A DNA stretch of 11,713 bases from CAIWHR01 sp040007035 (GTDB taxonomy: Bacteria > Pseudomonadota > Gammaproteobacteria > Burkholderiales > Casimicrobiaceae). Location: assembly GCA_040007035.1 (NCBI GenBank), contig JBDTVU010000105.1, forward strand, positions 1 through 11,713, given 5' to 3'. Below are positions 1 to 5,763 of the stretch, in pieces. Each line of letters opens with the position of its first letter. Position 1 is the stretch's first letter. The notes under the pieces were generated by a model. That model did not search any database. It was not told the origin of the DNA and saw only the letters and a list, made by a program, of their open reading frames with translations. The translations under genes were made by a program, and so were the position numbers.

Positions 1-155
1 AGGCGCGGTTCAACAAGTTCTTCCACGCGATGCTCGACGCCGGCGTGTACTTCGCGCCGTCGGCGTTCGAAGCGGGATTCGTGTCGGCGGCGCACACCGC
101 CGACGACATCGCGGCCACCGTCGCGCTCGCGGAGAAGGCGTTCGCTGCCCTGTGA
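1..155 (+). CDS. hemL: glutamate-1-semialdehyde 2,1-aminomutase, C-terminal end (partial)
   Basis: Only the last 50 codons are present; the reading frame begins at base 3 and ends at TGA 153-155. The visible peptide contains FFHAMLDAGVYFAPSAFEAG followed by FVSAAHTADDI. This is the characteristic C-terminal stretch of the PLP-dependent aminomutase HemL, which converts glutamate-1-semialdehyde to 5-aminolevulinate in the cytoplasm, the committed precursor of tetrapyrroles. The family assignment rests on recognition of this conserved tail, since the PLP-binding lysine lies outside the window. The gene converges with the sulfotransferase gene on the other strand, leaving only about 31 bases between the two stop codons. 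A related class III aminotransferase cannot be fully excluded, but the GVYFAPSAFEAGFVS block fits HemL well. Confidence 0.88.
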   Translation, partial: ARFNKFFHAMLDAGVYFAPSAFEAGFVSAAHTADDIAATVALAEKAFAAL

Positions 156-164
156 ATGTGGCGC

Positions 165-180
165 GCGGCGCGACCGCCGC
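165..180. terminator. short GC hairpin between convergent genes
   Basis: GCGGCG (165-170) and CGCCGC (175-180) form a perfect 6-bp stem with a CGAC loop, placed between the stop codons of hemL and the convergent sulfotransferase gene. There is no T-tract on either side, so it is not a classical intrinsic terminator. In DNA this GC-rich such a short stem can occur by chance, and only its position supports a role. Confidence 0.25.
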
Positions 181-186
181 ACCGGG

Positions 187-1005
187 CTACCCGGCGCCGA
201 GCCGATAGCCGAGGCGGGTGATCGATTCGCCGTGGCGCGCCTCGAAGTCGCGGAGGTCGTCGGCGGTGAGGACGTCGGCCCACTTCGACAGCTTGCGCGA
301 GTGGATGTACGGATTGCCCGCGACGCGCCGGTCGTCCATCCTCGCCACGTCCTCGGTCGCGGCGATGGCGAGCGCCTGCGGCAGGGTGGCTTCCGCAAAG
401 CCCAGATGCGAAAGCGCCGCGGTCATCGTGCCGTCGAAATCGCGGGCGAACGCTTCGAGCTGCAAGTCCAGGATCCGGTCGGGACGGGGAACCCACGCCG
501 CGATCGCTTCCAGCGTCCACGCGGTGTAGCGGTCAAGCTCGAAGCGCAGGCCCGACGGTCGGTCGAGTTCGACGAGGTTCTGCTGATAGGAGCGGCCGCC
601 GAGCCCCGCGAGATACGCGCGCTTCCACGGCTCCGGCCGGTGCCGCTGCGACACCGGCACGCGGGGAAAGTCGATCGGCGGTGTCGCGTCCAGATCGGCG
701 TTGACGCACCACTTCTCCGTGCACCGTTGGTGGTAGAGGTAGCCGGACACCCAGATGTCGCGCGGATCGCGGACGACGCGGATTCCCCGGTAGTCGTAGT
801 CGTCGAGGTCGAGGTCGAGCAGCGAATGTGGAAAGATCGCGATGTCGACGCTGCGGTCGATCGCGCGGACGAGGCCGAGCGTGGACTTCACCGTCAGGCC
901 GAACTGCGCGGCGAGCTTCGCGGCGACGTTCGAGAACAGGTTGGTGCCGACCTTGTGGTAGCAGAAGATGAAGATCTGCGGCGTCTGGCGTTCCCGGCGT
1001 TGCAT
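187..1005 (-). CDS. sulfotransferase domain protein (PAPS-dependent type)
   Basis: The 272-residue protein begins with a short strand (IFIFCYHKVGTN, residues 11-22) that carries the 5'-phosphosulfate-binding loop, in the place where sulfotransferases have a P-loop-like K-x-G-(T/S)-N/T motif. Residues 76-92 (RVVRDPRDIWVSGYLYH) match the 3'-phosphate-binding motif, with the conserved R-DPRD-xxxS pattern. A further RKLSKW segment at 237-242 resembles the C-terminal PAPS-contacting loop. Such enzymes move sulfate from PAPS to hydroxyl or amino groups of small molecules, glycans or peptides; the substrate here is unknown. I chose the ATG at 1005 because it sits just before the domain and has GGGG about 7-10 bases upstream. 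The frame stays open to 1380, but that extension is Arg/Ser-rich, lacks domain character and runs antisense into the methyltransferase gene. It is divergent from the methyltransferase and convergent with hemL. No signal peptide or membrane segment is seen. Confidence 0.82.
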   Translation of the reverse strand: MQRRERQTPQIFIFCYHKVGTNLFSNVAAKLAAQFGLTVKSTLGLVRAIDRSVDIAIFPHSLLDLDLDDYDYRGIRVVRDPRDIWVSGYLYHQRCTEKWCVNADLDATPPIDFPRVPVSQRHRPEPWKRAYLAGLGGRSYQQNLVELDRPSGLRFELDRYTAWTLEAIAAWVPRPDRILDLQLEAFARDFDGTMTAALSHLGFAEATLPQALAIAATEDVARMDDRRVAGNPYIHSRKLSKWADVLTADDLRDFEARHGESITRLGYRLGAG

Positions 1006-1040
1006 CGGCGATCCCCGTGGGATGGTGCGGCGGCAGCGCG

Positions 1041-1046
1041 ATTTTA
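1041..1046 (-). promoter_or_regulatory. candidate -10 box for the sulfotransferase gene
   Basis: Read on the minus strand, 1046-1041 is TAAAAT, a five-of-six match to the sigma-70 -10 consensus and one of the few AT-rich patches in this region. It lies about 36 bases upstream of the chosen start codon. No convincing -35 hexamer is seen at 16-18 bases spacing, so this is a weak call. Confidence 0.3.
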
Positions 1047-1155
1047 TCCCGCGCACACCACGGAATGCCCGTGCCGGGAGCGAGTGCGGCGGCTGCGCGC
1101 CGCGTCTGGCGGCCGACGCTCCCGGGCGCCGTCGTTTTCGGCGCTGCCGGCTCGG

Positions 1156-1166
1156 TACACTAGAAT
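1156..1166 (+). promoter_or_regulatory. candidate promoter (-10 region) of the methyltransferase gene
   Basis: The stretch TACACTAGAAT holds two overlapping -10-like hexamers, TACACT (1156-1161) and TAGAAT (1161-1166), about 40-45 bases before the methyltransferase start, in otherwise GC-rich DNA. A poor -35 match, TTTTCG at 1135-1140, is 15 bases from the first hexamer and 20 from the second. Position and composition support it; the -35 does not strongly. Confidence 0.4.
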
Positions 1167-1205
1167 GAACGCACGAACGGCGGACTCCCGCCCCGCGCGA
1201 ATCTG

Positions 1206-1874
1206 ATGGACTCGACCCCGGCCTTCGAGCACTGCAATCCGGACCTGCTCGCCGCAGTGCCGAAAGACGCCCGGCGGGTCGTCGAGGTCGGCTGCAGCTC
1301 GGGCGCGCTGGCCCGCGAGTACCGGCGCGGCAACCTGTCGTGCCACTACACCGGCATCGAGGTCGTCGCCGAATACGCACGCCTCGCCCGCAGCCATTGC
1401 GACGTGGTGCACGAGCTCGACATCGAGACCGTCGACGAGGCCTGGCTGCGCGAGCATCTGCCTTGCGACTGCTGGATCTTCGGCGACGTGCTGGAGCACC
1501 TGCGCGATCCCTGGGGGCTGCTCGCGCGCGTCCGCCGCGTGATTCCCGCGGACGGCTCGGTCGTCGCCTGCATCCCGAACGCGCAGCACTGGAGCGTGCA
1601 GACGCGGCTCTGCGGCGGCGGCTTCCGCTACGAGAATGTCGGCCTGCTCGACCGGACCCACCTGCGCTGGTTCACGCGGCAGACGGTCGTCGAGATGTTC
1701 GGCGGCGCCGGCTTCTCGATCGTCGACGCGCGGGCGCGGGTGTTCGACCCGCCGAAGGAGGATCGGATCCTGGCGGCGATCCGGGCGCTCGCATCCTCCG
1801 TCGGCGCCGATCCGGACGCCGCGGCGCGCGACGCGCTGCCGTGGCAGTACGTGTTCCGCGCCGTCCCGCGCTGA
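1206..1874 (+). CDS. class I SAM-dependent methyltransferase
   Basis: The 222-residue protein is a Rossmann-fold methyltransferase of the Methyltransf_23/11 kind. Motif I is seen at residues 25-36 (VVEVGCSSGALA), the acidic end of strand 2 at GIE (50-52), and motif IV at about 92-102 (FGDVLEHLRDP). A later LLDRTHLRWFT segment (147-157) is typical of methyltransferases found in glycan and natural-product loci. The start ATG at 1206 places motif I at the usual distance from the N-terminus. A candidate promoter lies about 40 bases upstream and a GC hairpin begins at the stop codon, so the gene may be transcribed alone. It is divergent from the sulfotransferase, which suggests a shared modification role on a surface polymer, peptide or small molecule; that link is inference. 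It has no membrane segment and is likely cytoplasmic. The substrate cannot be deduced. Confidence 0.88.
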   Translation: MDSTPAFEHCNPDLLAAVPKDARRVVEVGCSSGALAREYRRGNLSCHYTGIEVVAEYARLARSHCDVVHELDIETVDEAWLREHLPCDCWIFGDVLEHLRDPWGLLARVRRVIPADGSVVACIPNAQHWSVQTRLCGGGFRYENVGLLDRTHLRWFTRQTVVEMFGGAGFSIVDARARVFDPPKEDRILAAIRALASSVGADPDAAARDALPWQYVFRAVPR

Positions 1875-1905
1875 GCGCGCCGGCACGGTAAGCGACCGGC
1901 GCGCT
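1874..1905. terminator. GC-rich inverted repeat at the methyltransferase stop, possible bidirectional terminator
   Basis: AGCGCGCCGG (1874-1883) is perfectly repeated in inverted form at 1896-1905, giving a 10-bp stem with a 12-base loop. The left arm begins at the last base of the methyltransferase TGA, and the right arm overlaps the TAG (minus strand, 1904-1906) that closes the gene remnant on the other strand. That is where a hairpin shared by two convergent genes would lie. No T-run follows on either side, so it would act only as a factor-dependent or mRNA-protecting structure. Confidence 0.45.
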
Positions 1906-2066
1906 ATGTCGCCGGGTCGACCTTCTCCCCGCGCCGGTCGACGGGCAGGTCGCGGTCGAAGCGGAGCTTCCCCGGGCGCGTCATCTGCCAGTTCATCGTG
2001 AACGGATTGAGCCGCCAGTCGGTCTCAATGACACCGGCAAGCGGCCGGATCCGGTTCTGGCGGGGG
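1904..2066 (-). pseudogene. truncated remnant of a DUF6065-like gene
   Basis: On the minus strand, bases 2059 to 1904 encode 51 residues ending at TAG. They include RIRPLAGVIETDW, FTMNWQMTRPG and then RFDRDLPV. The pattern P-L-x-G-V-I-E-T-D-W, then F-T-M-N-W-x-x-T-R-P-G, matches my memory of the C-terminal half of DUF6065 proteins, a family of unknown function often seen near sulfotransferase and methyltransferase genes. There is no start codon. Family-like sequence stops at about 2066, exactly where the palindromic element at 2067-2146 begins, and the frame meets a stop inside that element (2084-2086). After RFDRDLPV the tail no longer resembles the family, so the 3' end may also be altered. 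It is probably a dead gene, most of it lost when the element arrived or by a later deletion. The family name is from memory and moderately sure. Confidence 0.55.
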
Positions 2067-2146
2067 AATGGGGTCAGGTTCGCTTATCCGCGCGACGGTG
2101 ATGTTGGGCGAAGCCATGTGGGCGGATAAGTGGACCTGACCCCATT
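2067..2146. repeat. 80-base palindromic element with 25-bp arms (REP/MITE-like)
   Basis: The left arm (2067-2091) starts AATGGGGTCAGG and ends CTTATCCGC. The right arm (2122-2146) is its inverted copy with 23 of 25 positions matching. Both differences (2080 opposite 2133 and 2082 opposite 2131) would be G-U pairs in RNA, so a transcript could form a continuous 25-bp helix with a 30-base loop. There is no following T-run. Similar GGGGTCAG...CTGACCCC palindromes are, from memory, scattered through many proteobacterial genomes, some near REP-associated tyrosine transposase genes. No transposase lies in this window, so if it is mobile it is non-autonomous. Confidence 0.7.
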
Positions 2147-2176
2147 ACGCCATTACGCGCGGACCCCATTACGCGC
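2138..2176 (+). repeat. partial direct repeats of the palindrome's right end
   Basis: The 13-base string GACCCCATTACGC occurs at 2138-2150 and again at 2162-2174. The 8-base unit CATTACGC occurs three times (2143-2150, 2151-2158, 2167-2174). The first copy overlaps the end of the palindrome's right arm. The pattern looks like replication slippage or repeated insertion at the element's border. Confidence 0.65.
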
Positions 2177-2225
2177 GCAAGCTCTTGATTCGCGCCGTGA
2201 AATCGGCAATCGGCCACAACGGCCA

Positions 2226-2234
2226 TGCTACAAT
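2226..2234 (+). promoter_or_regulatory. extended -10 promoter of the type II secretion operon
   Basis: TGCTACAAT has the TGn extension plus TACAAT, a five-of-six match to the -10 consensus, and ends 29 bases before the gspE start codon, so the leader would be about 20-25 bases. No good -35 lies at 16-18 bases upstream, which is tolerated by extended -10 promoters. It lies about 50 bases downstream of the palindrome's direct repeats. Confidence 0.55.
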
Positions 2235-2263
2235 TGATTGTTTAACCACGGGCGACGAAACGC

Positions 2264-3967
2264 GTGAATTCGACCGGACGCAAACGGCTTGGCGAAATCC
2301 TGATCGAGCGCGGCAAGCTGGACGCCGCAGGGCTCGATCGCGCGCTCCGCGTCCAGCAGGACAGCGGCGGCGAGCGGATCGGCGCGCTGCTGGTCACGCT
2401 CGGGCTGTGTGCGCAGCGCGATGTTGCCGAGGCGCTGGCCGTCCAGCTCGACCTGCCGCTGGTCGACGTCGGCGGCTATCCGGAATTCCCGATCCTCGAG
2501 GAGCGGGTGTCGGCGCGGTTCCTGCGCGAGTCGCGCGCGCTGCCGGTACGCGAGGACGAGCAGGAAGTCGCGCTGGCGATGGTCGACCCGACCGACGCCT
2601 ACACGATCGGCGCGTTCCGGATGGTGACCGGGCGCGAGGTGAAGCCGATGGTCGCGCTGCCGACGGAGCTCGAGGCCGCGCTCGAGCGGCTGTACGGCGC
2701 CGGCAAGTCGGCGCTGGGGCAGATCGTCGGCGACGTCGAGCAGCGCGACGACCTCTCGTTCGACGCCGACATCCAGCAACTGAAGGATCTCGCCGCCGAG
2801 GCGCCGGTCATCCGCCTCGTCTCGCTCATCATCACCAACGCGCTCGAGCAGCGCGCCTCCGACATCCACATCGAGCCGTTCGAGAACCGGCTCGTCGTCC
2901 GCTACCGGATCGACGGCGTGCTGCACGAGGTCGAGTCGCCGCCGCGGCGGTTCTCGGCCGCCGTGATCTCGCGGATCAAGATCATGGCCAACCTCGACAT
3001 CGCCGAGCGCCGGCTGCCGCAGGACGGCCGCATCCGGCTGCGGGTGCAGGGCAAGGAGATCGACCTTCGGGTGTCGACGGTGCCGACGATGCACGGCGAG
3101 TCGGTGGTGATGCGGATCCTCGACAAGGGCGGCGTCGCGCTCGACTTCGCCCGGCTCGGCTTCTACGCCGACACGCTGAAGGCGTTCACCGACGTGCTGA
3201 TGGAGCCGCACGGCATCCTGCTCGTCACCGGCCCCACCGGTTCCGGCAAGACGACGACGCTCTACACCGCGCTGGAAACGCTGAACAAGCCCGACGTGAA
3301 GATCCTCACCGTCGAGGACCCGGTCGAGTACCAGATGCCCGGGATCAACCAGATCCAGGTCAAGCCGCAGATCGACCTCACGTTCGCCAACGCGCTGCGC
3401 TCGATCGTCCGCCAGGACCCGGACGTCATCATGATCGGCGAGATCCGCGACCTCGAGACCGCGCAGATCGCCGTGCAGTCGGCGCTGACCGGCCACCTCG
3501 TGCTGTCCACCGTCCACACCAACGACGCCGCGTCGACGGTCAACCGCCTGCTCGACATGGGCATCGACGACTACCTGCTGACGTCGACGGTGATCGGCAT
3601 CCTCGCCCAGCGGCTGGTGCGCACGCTGTGCCCGCAATGCAAGGAGCCGTACGCCGCGCTGCCGGAGATCGTCGACCAGCTCGGGCTGCGCCGCTACGCG
3701 AAGAAGGACGGCGACATCACGCTGTGGCACGAGAAGGGCTGCCCCGAGTGCGCGCAGACCGGCTACATGGGGCGGATCAGCGTGATGGAGATGCTGCCGA
3801 TCACCGACCCGCTGCGCAGCCTGGTGATGAAGCACGCGACGTCGACGGACCTGCGCAACGAGGCGATCCGCGGCGGCATGGTCACGATGTACGAGGACGG
3901 CCTGCGCAAGGCGCTCGACGGCGTGACCACGTTCGAGGAAGTGCTCCGCGTGACGCGCGAGAACTGA
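2264..3967 (+). CDS. gspE: type II secretion ATPase GspE
   Basis: This 567-residue cytoplasmic ATPase powers pseudopilus assembly. The nucleotide-binding core shows Walker A GPTGSGKT (323-330), the Asp box near EDPVEY (351-356), Walker B DPDVIMIGEIRD (385-396) and the His box TGHLVLSTVHTNDA (409-422). Two CxxC pairs, CPQC (456-459) and CPEC (493-496), form the zinc-binding site that separates GspE from most retraction ATPases. The N-terminus carries two 24-residue repeats of RLGxxL...Q type (8-31 and 38-61), resembling the cyclic di-GMP-binding MshEN motif. The length equals what I recall for Xanthomonas XpsE. The start is GTG at 2264, since the domain begins within a few residues; no strong ribosome binding site is seen. 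It is the first gene of the operon, with an extended -10 just upstream, and gspF follows after 7 bases. GspE should dock on the cytoplasmic part of GspL. Confidence 0.96.
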   Translation: MNSTGRKRLGEILIERGKLDAAGLDRALRVQQDSGGERIGALLVTLGLCAQRDVAEALAVQLDLPLVDVGGYPEFPILEERVSARFLRESRALPVREDEQEVALAMVDPTDAYTIGAFRMVTGREVKPMVALPTELEAALERLYGAGKSALGQIVGDVEQRDDLSFDADIQQLKDLAAEAPVIRLVSLIITNALEQRASDIHIEPFENRLVVRYRIDGVLHEVESPPRRFSAAVISRIKIMANLDIAERRLPQDGRIRLRVQGKEIDLRVSTVPTMHGESVVMRILDKGGVALDFARLGFYADTLKAFTDVLMEPHGILLVTGPTGSGKTTTLYTALETLNKPDVKILTVEDPVEYQMPGINQIQVKPQIDLTFANALRSIVRQDPDVIMIGEIRDLETAQIAVQSALTGHLVLSTVHTNDAASTVNRLLDMGIDDYLLTSTVIGILAQRLVRTLCPQCKEPYAALPEIVDQLGLRRYAKKDGDITLWHEKGCPECAQTGYMGRISVMEMLPITDPLRSLVMKHATSTDLRNEAIRGGMVTMYEDGLRKALDGVTTFEEVLRVTREN

Positions 3968-3974
3968 TCCGCCG

Positions 3975-5228
3975 ATGCCCGTCTTCCGCTACAAGGCCGT
4001 CGATACCGCCGGCGACGTCTCGGTCGGCGAGCTCGAGGCCGCCAACGAGTCGGAGATCGTCGACCGCCTGCGCGACCAGGGCCTGATGCCGATGCAGGTC
4101 GGGCCCGCCGCGGCCGGCGCCGGGAGCGCGCCGGCGGGGGCGGGTGGCCGCGGCGCGGGCGCCGGTCTGCGAAGCCGCTGGTTCACGCCGAAGAAGGTCA
4201 CCCGCGACCACCTGATGGCGATCACCCGCGAGCTGGCGACGCTGCTGCGCGCCGGCCTGCCGCTCGACCGCGCGCTGGAGATCCTGATCGGCCTCGCGCC
4301 GACGCCGCCGGTCGCCGGGCTGCTGCAGCAGATCCGCGACGACGTCCGCGGCGGCAAGGCGCTGTCGCAGGCGCTCGACGTGCGCCGCGACGTGTTCGAC
4401 CGCTTCTACGTCAACATCGTCCGCGCCGGCGAGGCCGGTGGCGCGCTCGGCGTCGTGCTGACGCGGCTCGCCGACACGATGGAGCGCAACAAGGAGCTGC
4501 GCGAGACGGTGAAGGCGGCGCTGATCTACCCGACGATCCTGATCGGCGTCGCGGCGACATCGGTGATGGTGCTCTTGATCTACGTCGTGCCGCAGTTCGA
4601 GCAGACGTTCAGCCAGGCCGGCAAGGCGCTGCCGCTGCCGACGCAGATCGTCGTCGTGGTCGGCACGTTCATGCGTCACTGGTGGTGGGCGGTGCTGGCG
4701 GCGATCGTGCTCGGCATCGGCTGGGCGCGGCGCCGGCTGCGCCGCCCCGAAGTGCGCCTGCGCTGGGACGCGCGGCTGATTCGCTGGCCGCTCGTCGGCG
4801 ATCTCGCCGTCAAGGTCGAGGTCGCGCGGCTCGCGCGCACGCTCGCCACGCTGCTGGCCAACGGCGTCACGCTGCTCGCGGGTCTTGCCATCGTCAAGGA
4901 GACGCTCGGCAACCGCGTGCTCGCCGGCTCGCTCGACGGCGTCATCGCGCGGCTGCGCGAGGGCAAGGGCTTCGGCCGGCCGCTGGCGGAGACGAACCTG
5001 TATCCGAAGCTCGCGACGCAGATGATCCTCGTCGGCGAGGAGTCCGGCCGGCTCGAGGAGATGCTGACCCGCGTCGCCGAGGTCTACGACCGCGAAGTGG
5101 CGATGGCGATCAAGCGTTTCCTCGCCGTGCTGGAGCCGGTGATGATCCTCGGCCTCGCGGTGCTGATCGGCGGGATCGTGTTCTCGATCCTGCTGGGCGT
5201 CATGGGCATGAGCGAACTTGTCCAGTAA
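3975..5228 (+). CDS. gspF: type II secretion inner-membrane platform protein GspF
   Basis: The 417-residue protein has two T2SSF repeats (about 80-203 and 283-405) and three hydrophobic segments, near 184-206, 232-251 and 387-410, as expected for the polytopic platform protein that contacts GspE and GspL. The family signature is visible in LATLLRAGLPLDRALE (88-103) and its second copy LATLLANGVTLLAGL (290-304), and in GEESGRLEEML (354-364). A Gly/Ala-rich linker at about 42-66 joins the short N-terminal region (starting MPVFRYKAVD, the usual family opening) to the first repeat. The ATG at 3975 lies 7 bases after the gspE stop. After its stop there is a 73-base gap before gspG, the widest up to gspN. 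Confidence 0.95.
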   Translation: MPVFRYKAVDTAGDVSVGELEAANESEIVDRLRDQGLMPMQVGPAAAGAGSAPAGAGGRGAGAGLRSRWFTPKKVTRDHLMAITRELATLLRAGLPLDRALEILIGLAPTPPVAGLLQQIRDDVRGGKALSQALDVRRDVFDRFYVNIVRAGEAGGALGVVLTRLADTMERNKELRETVKAALIYPTILIGVAATSVMVLLIYVVPQFEQTFSQAGKALPLPTQIVVVVGTFMRHWWWAVLAAIVLGIGWARRRLRRPEVRLRWDARLIRWPLVGDLAVKVEVARLARTLATLLANGVTLLAGLAIVKETLGNRVLAGSLDGVIARLREGKGFGRPLAETNLYPKLATQMILVGEESGRLEEMLTRVAEVYDREVAMAIKRFLAVLEPVMILGLAVLIGGIVFSILLGVMGMSELVQ

Positions 5229-5245
5229 AGCCTGTCTAACCATTC

Positions 5246-5276
5246 CCGCGCCATGGGCAAACGCCCCGGGACGCGG
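5246..5276 (+). other. candidate mRNA stem-loop between gspF and gspG
   Basis: CCGCG (5246-5250) can pair with CGCGG (5272-5276), and inside it GGGC (5255-5258) with GCCC (5263-5266) around an AAAC loop. An internal loop separates the two stems. It sits upstream of the strong gspG ribosome binding site, where a processing or stabilising structure would raise major pseudopilin output. No T-run follows, so it does not look like a terminator. Short GC stems arise easily in this composition. Confidence 0.35.
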
Positions 5277-5290
5277 CAGTCAACGAAGCC

Positions 5291-5296
5291 GGGGAG
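5291..5296 (+). promoter_or_regulatory. ribosome binding site of gspG
   Basis: GGGGAG lies 5 bases before the ATG at 5302 and is the clearest Shine-Dalgarno sequence in the operon. It decides between the start codons at 5302 and 5311, since it would be 14 bases from the second. A strong site suits the most abundant pseudopilin. Confidence 0.65.
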
Positions 5297-5301
5297 CGAC
5301 G

Positions 5302-5763
5302 ATGGTCCACATGAGAGCGCAACGGATGGCGGCGCAGCGGCGCTCGAAGCGGCACGCCGCGCGCGGGATGACGCTGATCGAAATCCTGGTCGTGCTGGTG
5401 CTGATCGGCGTGGTGATGGGGATCGTCGGCGGCAACTTCATCGGCAAGGGCGAGAAGGCGAAGGCCGACGCGGCGAAGATCGAGATCGGCCAGATCGGCC
5501 AGACGCTCGACCTCTACAAGCTCGAGATCGGCCGCTACCCCACGACGTCCGAGGGCCTGCAGGCGCTGATCGCCGCACCCGCCGGCGCGGTGAACTGGAA
5601 CGGCCCGTACTGGAAGCGCTCGACGCTGCCGAAGGATCCGTGGGGCAACGAGTACAAGTACACGGCGCCGGGCCAGAGCGGGCCCTACGACATCCTCTCG
5701 TACGGCGCCGACGGCAAGGAAGGCGGCGACGGGCCGAACAAGGACATCCTGAACACCCAATGA
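5302..5763 (+). CDS. gspG: major pseudopilin GspG
   Basis: The 153-residue prepilin has a basic leader of 22 residues ending in Gly, then MTLIEILVVLVLIGVVMGIV. Prepilin peptidase should cut between G22 and M23, leaving Glu at mature position 5 (E27). The mature part of 131 residues shows the GspG hallmarks: GRYPTTSEGLQAL (77-89), the GPYW segment (101-104), DPWGNEYKY (112-120) and the C-terminal loop SYGADGKEGGDGPNKDI (133-149), which binds calcium in known GspG structures. It polymerises into the periplasmic pseudopilus. I chose ATG 5302 over the longer open frame from 5218, which overlaps the end of gspF, because of the GGGGAG site in front; it gives a normal leader length. Its TGA overlaps the gspH start as ATGA. 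Confidence 0.96.
   Translation: MVHMRAQRMAAQRRSKRHAARGMTLIEILVVLVLIGVVMGIVGGNFIGKGEKAKADAAKIEIGQIGQTLDLYKLEIGRYPTTSEGLQALIAAPAGAVNWNGPYWKRSTLPKDPWGNEYKYTAPGQSGPYDILSYGADGKEGGDGPNKDILNTQ

Noticed and set aside
1006..1380. A 125-residue N-terminal extension of the sulfotransferase frame.
   Set aside because: It is Arg/Ser/Pro-rich, has no domain and overlaps the methyltransferase gene in antisense; the family N-terminal strand starts right after the ATG at 1005.
2067..2146. The palindrome as an intrinsic terminator.
   Set aside because: No T-run follows on either side and the 30-base loop is large for a terminator.
2185..2190. TTGATT as the -35 box of the gspE promoter.
   Set aside because: It is 38 bases from the TACAAT hexamer, far outside the 15-19 base range; the extended -10 form explains the promoter better.
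2228..3835. A 535-codon open frame on the minus strand opposite gspE.
   Set aside because: It has no domain character, is rich in Arg, His and Asp as antisense GC-rich frames are, and lies wholly over gspE.
5253..5759. An upstream in-frame extension of gspH starting inside the gspF-gspG gap, which would make a 321-residue protein.
   Set aside because: The extension overlaps gspG in another frame and is low-complexity Arg-rich; it would also bury the prepilin leader of GspH.
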